A stretch of 5,461 nt of DNA from Candidatus Zhuqueibacterota bacterium 4572_119 (GCA_002084535.1 NBLI01000235.1:1-5461), one strand, 5' to 3'. Positions 1 through 5,461 are shown, counted from the stretch's first letter. The notes: generated by a model from the sequence alone, not told the origin. Translations and numbers: made by a program.

Positions 1-578
1 AGTCTTTTATCTTTCTCCGGAAGCTGTCCCAGAAAACTTTGAAATGCGGTATCCAATGGCAGGTGAAGTTGTCTGAAGAGAATCGAAAACAAACCACGGA
101 TCAAAAAAGGTGTAATTTTAGCTGATCGAAAAAGAAGCTGTCCGCCTTTGGGAAATTGATGGAATGTCTCCTTTAAATAAAGCGGTGCCAGCCCGCTGAT
201 TACTATCGCTGCTGAAAGTTTTTCCGGGATTTTATAGGCGCATGCCAGCGAGTATGGACCACCGCCTGAAACGCCCATGACACCAAACTTGCCAATGCCC
301 TGACTTTCGGTAAAGGCAAGCACATCGTCCGCCCAATTAAGCAGATTGCGATTCTTTTGATAAGTCGAATTACCATAGCCCGGTCTATCCAAAGCATAAA
401 CCAGAAAGGGATATTTGTGGAAAATTCTCAAGTCCGGGGATCTTTGTAATCTGGTGCCGGGAATGCCATGAAAAAATAGAACCGGTTTGCCATCAGGATT
501 ACCATAAACGGAATAACTCAACTTTCTTCCGTCGGGTAAAATAAAAATTCCGTTATCATCACAGACGATTTCTTTCAA
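1..578 (-). CDS. Alpha/beta hydrolase, 5' part (3' end outside window)
   Basis: The first 192 codons of an alpha/beta-fold hydrolase are read on the minus strand without a stop. Visible motifs, in order, are HGIPGTR (residues 37-43, oxyanion-hole loop after the first core strand), DRPGYGNS (64-71), and the nucleophile elbow GVSGGGP (102-108) with Ser104 as predicted nucleophile. The catalytic Asp and His would lie in the missing C-terminal part; family members are usually about 270-300 residues. No signal peptide is seen, so a cytoplasmic enzyme is expected. The pattern resembles proline-iminopeptidase or epoxide-hydrolase-like members, but the substrate cannot be told. There is no in-frame ATG. 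TTG at 578-576 is chosen because an AAAAAGGG Shine-Dalgarno lies 9 nt upstream and the protein begins just before the first strand. Other in-frame TTG/GTG codons exist further upstream without a good ribosome site. The gene is divergent from the secreted hydrolase at 1102. Confidence 0.88.
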   Translation of the reverse strand, partial: MKEIVCDDNGIFILPDGRKLSYSVYGNPDGKPVLFFHGIPGTRLQRSPDLRIFHKYPFLVYALDRPGYGNSTYQKNRNLLNWADDVLAFTESQGIGKFGVMGVSGGGPYSLACAYKIPEKLSAAIVISGLAPLYLKETFHQFPKGGQLLFRSAKITPFLIRGLFSILFRQLHLPLDTAFQSFLGQLPEKDKR

Positions 579-587
579 AGCAGTACA

Positions 588-595
588 CCCTTTTT
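588..595 (-). promoter_or_regulatory. Shine-Dalgarno for the minus-strand hydrolase
   Basis: On the minus strand the purine run AAAAAGGG ends 9 nt before the TTG at 578-576. It decides the choice of a TTG start, because no in-frame ATG exists between this codon and the upstream in-frame stop. Confidence 0.5.
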
Positions 596-634
596 CATTA
601 AATTGCAATCCTAATATCAAATGCCTTTTGATAT

Positions 635-663
635 ATATTACCAATTTCACAGGTTAAAAGCAA
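635..663 (-). promoter_or_regulatory. Possible sigma70-type promoter for the minus-strand hydrolase
   Basis: On the minus strand a TTGCTT box (663-658) is followed after exactly 17 nt by TAATAT (640-635). They match the -35 and -10 consensus at 3/6 and 4/6 positions. Transcription would start near 629 and give a leader of about 50 nt. The region is AT-rich, so chance matches are likely. The MITE-like element begins about 20 bp upstream of the -35 box. Confidence 0.28.
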
Positions 664-674
664 GAAAATTCAAG

Positions 675-682
675 TACAAAAC
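675..682. repeat. Left copy of 8-bp target-site duplication
   Basis: The sequence TACAAAAC lies immediately outside the left terminal inverted repeat of the element at 683-842. An identical copy abuts the right end at 843-850. Identity over all 8 bp at exactly the element borders indicates insertion by a transposase that makes 8-bp staggered cuts. Confidence 0.75.
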
Positions 683-842
683 GTAACGCCTCAGTTATGG
701 GAGTATTCAAGATGTCGCACACTTTAAATTTCAATTGTTGATACTATCTATGAAATCAATAAATATAATTGTTGATGGCACAATTTATTACTTAGTTGAA
801 GTGTACGACATCTCTGTCTGCCACCTGTAACTGAGGTATTAC
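683..842. mobile_element. MITE-like element, 160 bp, probably IS66-family derived
   Basis: This is a non-coding 160-bp element with imperfect terminal inverted repeats. The left end reads GTAACGCCTCAGTTATGGG and the complement of the right end reads GTAATACCTCAGTTACAGG: 15 of 19 positions match and every difference is a transition. A second pair of arms follows, AGATGTCGCACACTT (710-724) against the complement of 799-813, matching 14 of 15. The whole can fold into a long interrupted hairpin around an AT-rich centre (725-798). That centre contains a 10-bp direct repeat, AATTGTTGAT (733-742 and 767-776). The element is bordered by the perfect 8-bp repeat TACAAAAC. Ends beginning GTAA and 8-bp target duplications are known traits of the IS66 family, so mobilisation in trans by an IS66-type transposase is inferred. 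No transposase fragment is present inside. Confidence 0.75.
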
Positions 843-850
843 TACAAAAC
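843..850. repeat. Right copy of 8-bp target-site duplication
   Basis: TACAAAAC directly follows the right terminal inverted repeat and is identical to 675-682. The duplication is intact, which suggests a relatively recent insertion or at least no later rearrangement across the element. Confidence 0.75.
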
Positions 851-1037
851 CAATAATGCAAGCTGGAAATACCATTGAATTTTTTACTTTTCTATTAAGA
901 TAAATCCCTGTGTTATTGTAAAAGCAATAATTATCAATCACCTTTTATCAAAAGAAATAATTCTTGTAATTATTACTTTTTTTTACTATTCTTAAACAAG
1001 AAAAATCAATGTCTATGTTGAACGCACTCTATTGTTT

Positions 1038-1066
1038 TTAGTACACGCTATTCATTTTCATACAAT
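1038..1066 (+). promoter_or_regulatory. Weak promoter candidate for the secreted hydrolase
   Basis: A TACAAT box (1061-1066, 5/6 to the -10 consensus) has only a poor TTAGTA at the 17-nt spacing. The start would lie near 1073, giving a leader of roughly 29 nt before the TTG. The base composition makes this a weak call. Confidence 0.22.
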
Positions 1067-1087
1067 TTGAATAAGCCAACAATTAAC

Positions 1088-1094
1088 AAAGGAG
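1088..1094 (+). promoter_or_regulatory. Strong Shine-Dalgarno deciding a TTG start
   Basis: AAAGGAG ends 7 nt before the TTG codon at 1102-1104. This near-perfect ribosome site, followed at once by a Lys-containing n-region and a hydrophobic segment, supports the TTG start over any internal ATG. Confidence 0.8.
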
Positions 1095-1101
1095 CTTTTA
1101 A

Positions 1102-3387
1102 TTGAACTTAAAAAAATTTCCAACGCTTTTTCTGATCTGGATATTGTTATATTGCCTAGATACTTCAAAGGTGTTTTCAGTTACTGAATCGACGGGGAGA
1201 CTTCCCGGATTTTCTGTGAGCTCTTATTTTAATGAACAAGTCATCACCTTCAATTTCAATCCGGAAATGCGTATTCATATTAACGCTCCCGAAGCTGATT
1301 CATTTGACATCAACAAACCTGTGGGTATCGCGCTGTTCGCCTTACCGAACGGAAACACAATTGAACATACCGTGGGGAAGATATTACAACCTGGCGACGA
1401 CTGGCATTTTGACATCCAGCATATCGGCGCTCAAACCCGGTTCCTTCGCCGTAAAATAATTGAGTACAACCTGGTCACGGTTTATCTGGAGACAAAACAG
1501 CTAAGTTGGCCGCTTTGGAAAAGCAAATATAACAATTACGCGGGTATCGTGAAAACGACAATTGAATACCTCAAGTCATTCTTCAAAGACTATCAGCCTT
1601 TTATTATACTAACAGGGCACAGTGGTGGAGGCAGGTTTATTTTTTCATTTTTAGACGCTTTTTCGGAAATTCCGGACTATGTTGATCGCATCTGTTTTTT
1701 GGACAGTAATTATGGCTATGAAAATGTTTACGGTGACCAAATGATCAATTGGCTGAACGCATCGCCAGATCATTCCCTATGTGTTCTGGCGTATAATGAC
1801 AGCGTTGCATTGTACCAGGGGCAGGCAATCGTATCCGCCACTGGTGGTACATGGTATCGTAGCCGGCTCATGCAGCGTTATTTTGCCAACTTTTATCCCT
1901 TTGAAACTGAAGAAGATGATGAATTTATCCGTCATTCCGCTATTGGTGGAAGGATAAAAATTTTGCTTAAAAAAAATCCGGAAAAATTAATCTTTCATAC
2001 CGTCCAGGTAGAGCGCAACGGCTTTATTCATAGCATGCTCACCGGAACGCCCCTGGAGAATGAAGAATACCAGTACTACGGAGAAAGGGCATACTCGAAT
2101 TTAGTGCAGGCAGAAGAACTGACTAAAAGCAATTTCCAGATACCTCCCCGGTCGCCGGACGCGAGAACCGGATCTCAATTCATGCATGATGTAAATAATA
2201 TGTCATTCGTGGACAGAGAGGAGGCAATTCTGGAAGAATTGTTGACTGGGAATCTGCCTTATTTTTTAAGGGAGTTAAAAGAATTTGAGACCACCTTCAC
2301 TGATGCCAACGGTAACAGTCATCAAGTTACTTACCGGGTCATGCCCGATTATATGGCGATTGGTTCGGATAGTGATTTTTGCCGAATTCCCATGGGTCCT
2401 TTGACTGCTCAAAAGGCAGCGGATTTTTTTGGTGGCTGTATGCCTACTCGGAAACTGGTTGATCAGATTTATTTAAATTCTGAAATCAAACTGGAACCAG
2501 TAACATATGCGCCGGTAGGTAATGAAAACGAACAGGTTTCAAAATTCATTGAGCATAATGCAGCCATTGAAAGCCAACGTCTTGCCGTTGGAGGTGAATT
2601 GGGACAATTGACAGGCGGGACAAAAAAGGATGTTGTTCTGAGTAATAAAATTGCCGATCCGTCACGTCCGGGTCATGTAGTCATTTATGGCTGGCATCAG
2701 CTAAATGGCGAACCCATTCAACCGCTCACCAATATTCATATTAATACATATGTGGACTACAGTCACGGAATCCGGTTTCTGGATGCGGAAATTGCTGTTG
2801 ATGGTACAGTGAAAACAATTCAGGACGTTCTACGCGATGACGTACTTTATAGATTGTTGAGTGATGAAAACGGCGCCATGTCCCAACCAACCTACATTCT
2901 GGATGAAGAAATACCTGATAAACCAAGTTCATTTGGTATATTAAATGAACAGGGCGGCGGTCTGAAAATTTTAATCACTCCGGACGCGAAAGTAGATTTT
3001 TACAATCTTTATCTAAGCGGAGATGGTTTAAATTTTGATTTACCTGTTCAATTTACAGGGAACGAATTTATCCTGACAAATCAGCCGTGCGACAGTATTA
3101 TTTATTTTAAACTGAAAGCTGAAAACACAGCGGGAGTATCAATGGAATCGGAAGTACTTGCCGGTATCGCCAGAGCAGATACCGTGCTTCCCATTCTGAT
3201 TGTTAATGGTTTTGATCGTACATCAACAGGAAATACCTTCAACTTCATTCGTCAACACGCCAGCGCCATCACTCATAACAATATGTCGTTCGAATCCGCG
3301 ACGAACGATGCTGTGATTAATGGACTTATCGAACTGAAAAATTACCTGGTACGGCGTTCATCTGCTTTCATGGGATGGAAAAAATAG
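1102..3387 (+). CDS. Secreted multidomain hydrolase-like protein, 3' end disrupted
   Basis: This 761-residue product starts with a signal peptide: Lys4-Lys5, a hydrophobic core at about 8-19, and likely cleavage near residue 26. An alpha/beta-hydrolase-like domain follows (about 70-320) with the elbow GHSGGGR (172-178, Ser174). Asp201 and His310 (in GFIHSML) are plausible triad partners. Residues about 395-590 form a second conserved-looking region, with MPDYMAIGSD (414-423), HVVIYGWH (525-532) and YVDYSHG (550-556), whose function I do not recognise. A fibronectin-III-like domain spans about 602-690. Then comes the opening of a golvesin/xanthan-lyase-like domain (PILIVNGFDR at 697-706, NFIRQHA at 714-720, NDAVING at 735-741). 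That domain stops abruptly after about residue 748. The last roughly 13 residues look like frame-shifted noise, because the true FlgD-like tail is read in the +1 frame at 3338-3478. Probable substrate unknown; export to the envelope or medium is inferred. Confidence 0.82.
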   Translation: MNLKKFPTLFLIWILLYCLDTSKVFSVTESTGRLPGFSVSSYFNEQVITFNFNPEMRIHINAPEADSFDINKPVGIALFALPNGNTIEHTVGKILQPGDDWHFDIQHIGAQTRFLRRKIIEYNLVTVYLETKQLSWPLWKSKYNNYAGIVKTTIEYLKSFFKDYQPFIILTGHSGGGRFIFSFLDAFSEIPDYVDRICFLDSNYGYENVYGDQMINWLNASPDHSLCVLAYNDSVALYQGQAIVSATGGTWYRSRLMQRYFANFYPFETEEDDEFIRHSAIGGRIKILLKKNPEKLIFHTVQVERNGFIHSMLTGTPLENEEYQYYGERAYSNLVQAEELTKSNFQIPPRSPDARTGSQFMHDVNNMSFVDREEAILEELLTGNLPYFLRELKEFETTFTDANGNSHQVTYRVMPDYMAIGSDSDFCRIPMGPLTAQKAADFFGGCMPTRKLVDQIYLNSEIKLEPVTYAPVGNENEQVSKFIEHNAAIESQRLAVGGELGQLTGGTKKDVVLSNKIADPSRPGHVVIYGWHQLNGEPIQPLTNIHINTYVDYSHGIRFLDAEIAVDGTVKTIQDVLRDDVLYRLLSDENGAMSQPTYILDEEIPDKPSSFGILNEQGGGLKILITPDAKVDFYNLYLSGDGLNFDLPVQFTGNEFILTNQPCDSIIYFKLKAENTAGVSMESEVLAGIARADTVLPILIVNGFDRTSTGNTFNFIRQHASAITHNNMSFESATNDAVINGLIELKNYLVRRSSAFMGWKK

Positions 3388-3478
3388 TGGCGGTATTTTT
3401 CAAAGTTCAGGTACTTATATTTGCCGAATGACCACGGGTAGCTTTCAACAAAGCATTAAGTTAGTTTTAGCTAAATAA
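3338..3478 (+). pseudogene. Out-of-frame FlgD-Ig-like C-terminal sorting segment of the preceding gene
   Basis: Read in the +1 frame relative to the preceding gene, 46 codons are open up to TAA at 3476-3478. They encode a tail containing GVHLLSWDGKNSGG, then SSGTYICRM, and end in IKLVLAK. This matches the second half of FlgD-Ig-like or type-A sorting domains, whose pattern is WDG.N..G...SSG.Y...L..G.....K..L.K at the extreme C-terminus of secreted FCB-group proteins. The segment has no start of its own: a TGA at 3335-3337 closes the frame upstream and no ribosome site is present. It is therefore the detached end of the upstream gene. The ancestral protein probably ran through the rest of the golvesin-like domain into this tail. 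That middle part appears deleted, with the junction somewhere around 3330-3352. Confidence 0.75.
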
Positions 3479-3637
3479 GATTTTTATTAATTTGTTACCA
3501 TTGAAATAACGCCTGATTTTATTCTATCCGTTGTTTTAGCGCGAGCGCTGATTCGATGATTGTGATTAATTTTTTCTTGCTTTTCTAATTGATTATATAA
3601 ATATTGATGAGATATTTTGGAAATTTCAATTTTTTCT

Positions 3638-3651
3638 TTGAATCGATTCAA
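3638..3651. repeat. Perfect 14-bp palindrome
   Basis: TTGAATCGATTCAA is identical to its own reverse complement. A palindrome of this size could be an operator for a dimeric regulator, but it lies about 260 bp from the next start codon and only one copy is seen. Confidence 0.35.
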
Positions 3652-3692
3652 TTTCTTTAAATTATTAAAAATGACAAGGTTCTCTATTTAGA

Positions 3693-3750
3693 AAAATATA
3701 CTCTAACTAATTGTTTTATTATGTTGTAATGTGGAGTTAGATAATATTTT
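3693..3750. repeat. Imperfect inverted repeat, 16-nt arms
   Basis: AAAATAT-ac-TCTAACT (3693-3708) is complementary to AGTTAGA-ta-ATATTTT (3735-3750), with two central mismatches and a 26-nt loop. In RNA it would form an AT-rich stem-loop. It has no flanking T-tract and no obvious target duplication, so its role is unknown. Confidence 0.4.
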
Positions 3751-3768
3751 AAGAATAAAAAATTCGTG

Positions 3769-3812
3769 TCGTTCCGGCACGCCAAGGCGCTTCCGGGACA
3801 AGCCCGGAATGA
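3769..3812. repeat. GC-rich REP-like nested palindrome
   Basis: An outer pair TCGTTCCGG (3769-3777) and CCGGAATGA (3804-3812) matches except for one G-T wobble. Inside it lie CGCC/GGCG (3780-3789) and a perfect 7-bp hairpin TTCCGGG-ACAAG-CCCGGAA (3791-3809). The high GC content contrasts sharply with the AT-rich surroundings. The TTCCGG...CCGGAAT core resembles dispersed intergenic palindromic repeats known in many bacteria, so this is probably one copy of a genome-wide family. Confidence 0.55.
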
Positions 3813-3819
3813 TAAAGCT

Positions 3820-3841
3820 CTTCTGTTTTGCTGAACAGAAG
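3820..3841. repeat. Perfect 8-bp hairpin next to the REP-like island
   Basis: CTTCTGTT (3820-3827) and AACAGAAG (3834-3841) are exact complements around a 6-nt loop. It follows the REP-like palindrome by 7 nt and may be part of the same repeat unit. There is no T-tract on either side, so it is not a standard intrinsic terminator. Confidence 0.5.
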
Positions 3842-3872
3842 CCCCGATCACATATTTTTAATAAATGAATGT

Positions 3873-3878
3873 TATAAT
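3873..3878 (+). promoter_or_regulatory. -10-like box upstream of the deaminase gene
   Basis: A perfect TATAAT sits 30 nt before the ATG at 3909 and would start transcription near 3885. No good -35 box is found at 16-18 nt spacing (3850-3855 reads ACATAT). The call rests on the -10 alone and its position between the REP-like island and the ribosome site. Confidence 0.35.
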
Positions 3879-3908
3879 TACTGCCAGTAATCCACAGGGG
3901 ATTCCAAA

Positions 3909-4940
3909 ATGATTACTAAAACTAATCCTGAAGAGTTCATCAAAAACATGCCAAAAGTCGAGCTTCATCTGCACCTGGAAGGTGCTTTTACTATAGAGTC
4001 GTTATTCGATCTGATTAACAAATATGGGGGCGTTTCGGGGATAAGTAACGTGGGAAGTTTAGAAGAAAAATTTCAATTCAGGGATTTTTCTCATTTTATT
4101 GAAACCTGGTGCTGGAAAAATGATTTTTTCCGGGAAGCCGAAGATTTTGAATATACTATTTATCACACAATGAAAAATCTACATGAACAAAGCATTGTTT
4201 ATGTAGAAGCATTCTATTCACCGTGGGATTTTGCTCCCAGCGGCATATCCGCGCCAGCTATCACTGAAGCTATTATCGAAGCTGTTAAAAAAGCAAAAAC
4301 TGATTTCGGAATTTGCTGCCAATTAATTGCCGATATCAGCCGGGACGTGGGCGCGGATTCAAGCGTCGAACGGTTTCGGCAGGTTTTACCTTATCGTAAC
4401 GAAGGAATAATTGGGATCGGACTGGGGGGGAGCGAGCAAAAATTTCCCAATGAATTATTTGCGGATGTTTTTAAAGAGGCAAAAAAGGAAGGCTTGCATC
4501 TTGTGGCTCACGCCGGAGAAGCCGCGGGCCCAGAATCTGTTTGGTCTGCTTTGGAGGTACTCGAAGCGGAAAGAATCGGTCACGGTGTCCGTGCCATAGA
4601 AGACCCGATTCTCATGAAAAAATTAAAAACAGACCAGGTTCCAATGGAAATTTGTGTGAATAGTAATTTAAAAACAGGTATTTTTTTATCGCTTGAAAAA
4701 CACCCGGTCAAGTCATTTTTCAACGAGGGATTAAACATAACTATTAATTCAGATGATCCCACCATGTTTGGAAAAACACTAACCGATGAATTTATTTATC
4801 TCCATCAAAGAGATGTATTTTCCCTTCATGATCTCAAAACAATAACGCTGAACGCGGTAAATGCTTCATTTTTGAATGATGAGCAGAAAAAAAGTTTAGG
4901 CGATAAAGTGGAAGATTATTGGACGCGAAATAACGTATGA
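3909..4940 (+). CDS. add: Adenosine deaminase family protein
   Basis: This complete 343-residue metal-dependent deaminase of the amidohydrolase superfamily hydrolyses an aminopurine, releasing ammonia. Seen in order: PKVELHLHLEGA (15-26) with the zinc ligands His20 and His22; GLGGSE (171-176) in the substrate loop; HAGE (201-204) with zinc ligand His201 and general acid Glu204; GHG with His225; and SDDP (281-284) with Asp282 as zinc ligand and Asp283 beside it. All catalytic residues are present and the length fits the family. The first motif reads H-x-H-L-E-G rather than the H-x-H-L-D-G of classical adenosine deaminases, so adenine or aminodeoxyfutalosine are alternative substrates. ATG is supported by AGGGG 8 nt upstream. 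A cytoplasmic role in purine salvage is most likely. glpK follows 150 bp downstream in the same direction. Confidence 0.92.
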   Translation: MITKTNPEEFIKNMPKVELHLHLEGAFTIESLFDLINKYGGVSGISNVGSLEEKFQFRDFSHFIETWCWKNDFFREAEDFEYTIYHTMKNLHEQSIVYVEAFYSPWDFAPSGISAPAITEAIIEAVKKAKTDFGICCQLIADISRDVGADSSVERFRQVLPYRNEGIIGIGLGGSEQKFPNELFADVFKEAKKEGLHLVAHAGEAAGPESVWSALEVLEAERIGHGVRAIEDPILMKKLKTDQVPMEICVNSNLKTGIFLSLEKHPVKSFFNEGLNITINSDDPTMFGKTLTDEFIYLHQRDVFSLHDLKTITLNAVNASFLNDEQKKSLGDKVEDYWTRNNV

Positions 4941-4972
4941 TTTTTTTCCCTTGATTTTTAAATTATTTTTTT

Positions 4973-5016
4973 AAATATTTCGGCAATGCTAATAAAGAGA
5001 AATATTTCTTCGGCAA
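4973..5016. repeat. Short tandem-like direct repeat in the spacer before glpK
   Basis: AAATATTTCGGCAA (4973-4986) recurs as AAATATTTC-TT-CGGCAA (5000-5016), differing by a 2-nt insertion. The second copy lies in a 12-bp palindrome, AGAAATATTTCT. The spacer (4941-5090) is AT-rich and shows no clear terminator or strong promoter. The repeat could be a regulator site or simple duplication. Confidence 0.35.
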
Positions 5017-5090
5017 AAAAAAATACAGGAAAAACAATCATTAACAATAGATATATGCTATTTATTTCACTTTTTTATAGGATATGATTG

Positions 5091-5461
5091 ATGACAAGAA
5101 AAAAATATATCCTGGCTTTTGACCAGGGAACTACAAGCTCACGGGCGCTGCTGATAGACAAATTAGGAAACATCATCGGTATTGAACAAAAAGAATTTAA
5201 GCAAATTTATCCCAGACCAGGATGGGTTGAACACAATCCAAAAGAAATTTGGTCCAGTCAACTCGATGTTGCCAAAGAGGTAATAAAAAAAGCTGGTATT
5301 AAGGCGGAGGAAATTGCCGGAATTGGGATTACCAACCAGCGTGAAACAACAATCGTCTGGGACAGGGAAACAGGGCAGCCGTTATGTAATGCCATTGTCT
5401 GGCAGGACAGGCGTACTTCCGATTATTGTGATGAACTAAAGCAGAGTGGATTGACAGAAAA
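5091..5461 (+). CDS. glpK: Glycerol kinase, N-terminal part (runs off right edge)
   Basis: The first 123 codons closely resemble bacterial GlpK, which uses ATP to phosphorylate glycerol to sn-glycerol 3-phosphate in the cytoplasm. Seen: the phosphate-binding motif DQGTTSSRA (11-19); GWVEHNP (44-50); GITNQRETTIVW (79-90), whose Arg84 and Glu85 contact glycerol in characterised homologues; and IVWQDRRT (102-109) with the glycerol-packing Trp104. A full enzyme is about 500 residues, so about three quarters lies outside. The ATG at 5091 is chosen because the protein start aligns with known GlpK. A modest AGGAT site lies 7 nt upstream, and an ATG at 5084 is out of frame. A glycerol facilitator or dehydrogenase gene nearby would be usual but is not visible. 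The 150-bp gap from the deaminase leaves co-transcription open. Confidence 0.95.
   Translation, partial: MTRKKYILAFDQGTTSSRALLIDKLGNIIGIEQKEFKQIYPRPGWVEHNPKEIWSSQLDVAKEVIKKAGIKAEEIAGIGITNQRETTIVWDRETGQPLCNAIVWQDRRTSDYCDELKQSGLTE

Larger units (their letters stand above)
579..1101. other. Divergent intergenic region
   Basis: This 523-bp stretch between two divergent hydrolase genes has no coding signal in any frame. It holds the minus-strand promoter candidate, a MITE-like element with its target duplication (675-850), and then about 250 bp of very AT-rich sequence leading to the ribosome site of the next gene. No RNA gene or riboswitch was recognised. Confidence 0.8.
3479..3908. other. AT-rich intergenic region with palindromes
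   Basis: These 430 bp between the broken secreted-protein gene and the deaminase gene have no credible coding frame. They hold a short GC palindrome AGCGCGAGCGCT (3538-3549), a 14-bp perfect palindrome (3638-3651), an imperfect long inverted repeat (3693-3750), a GC-rich REP-like island (3769-3841) and a -10-like box (3873-3878). No rho-independent terminator with a proper T-tract was found. Confidence 0.75.

Noticed and set aside
575..598. Seven-codon ORF (MKKGVLL, minus strand) overlapping the TTG start by TTGA, as a coupled leader peptide
   Set aside because: It has no ribosome site of its own in a good position, and its GG-rich codons are simply the Shine-Dalgarno of the hydrolase. Most likely chance.
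725..798. CRISPR-like repeat from the two AATTGTTGAT copies inside the MITE
   Set aside because: Only two 10-bp copies exist in AT-rich sequence, with no third unit or regular spacer length.
1102..1170. Lipoprotein signal with Cys18 as lipidated residue
   Set aside because: The residues before the Cys are LLY. Tyr at -1 does not fit the lipobox, and an ordinary cleavage site fits better near residue 26.
3377..3387. Programmed frameshift or transcriptional slippage at the A6 run (GGAAAAAATAG) to join the two frames
   Set aside because: The FlgD-like motif GVHLLSWDG is already in the +1 frame upstream of the run. Slippage there would give MGWKNSGG and skip the conserved WDG. The lesion must be earlier.
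3820..3848. Hairpin as rho-independent terminator
   Set aside because: The 8-bp stem is sound but no run of T follows on either strand.
5084..5122. Alternative ATG start for glpK at 5084
   Set aside because: It is in a different frame and meets a TGA after about a dozen codons. The frame from 5091 carries all GlpK motifs.

Overview
The window looks like a moderately AT-rich bacterial chromosome segment. Its gene bodies have ordinary coding composition and its intergenic gaps are very AT-rich. The best taxonomic hint is a secreted multidomain protein with a fibronectin-III-like repeat, the start of a golvesin/xanthan-lyase-like domain, and a FlgD-Ig-like C-terminal tail of the type used for surface sorting or secretion. 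That architecture is typical of the FCB superphylum (Ignavibacteria, Calditrichota, KSB1 and relatives). This placement is inference and has not been tested by phylogeny.

Layout, left to right. (1) Positions 1-578, minus strand: 5' part of an alpha/beta hydrolase with a TTG start; its 3' end lies outside the window. (2) Positions 579-1101: a divergent intergenic region containing a 160-bp MITE-like element (683-842). The element has imperfect terminal inverted repeats beginning GTAA and is flanked by a perfect 8-bp direct repeat, TACAAAAC; both traits fit the IS66 family. (3) Positions 1102-3387, plus strand: a secreted 761-residue hydrolase-like protein, also with a TTG start behind a strong Shine-Dalgarno. 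It is broken near its 3' end. The reading frame runs out of a truncated golvesin-like domain, while the terminal FlgD-like sorting segment lies in the +1 frame (3338-3478). This looks like an internal deletion that joined two parts of the ancestral gene out of frame. (4) Positions 3479-3908: an AT-rich gap with several palindromes and one GC-rich REP-like island (3769-3841). (5) Positions 3909-4940, plus strand: a complete adenosine-deaminase-family enzyme. (6) Positions 4941-5090: a short AT-rich spacer. (7) Positions 5091-5461, plus strand: the 5' end of glycerol kinase (glpK), running off the right edge.

The genes do not form an obvious single pathway. The two hydrolases are divergent, and the deaminase (purine salvage) and glpK (glycerol uptake) are co-directional but separated by 150 bp. 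The two features most worth following are the MITE with intact target duplication and the out-of-frame truncation of the secreted protein. No CRISPR array, tRNA, rRNA, phage gene or transposase gene was seen.
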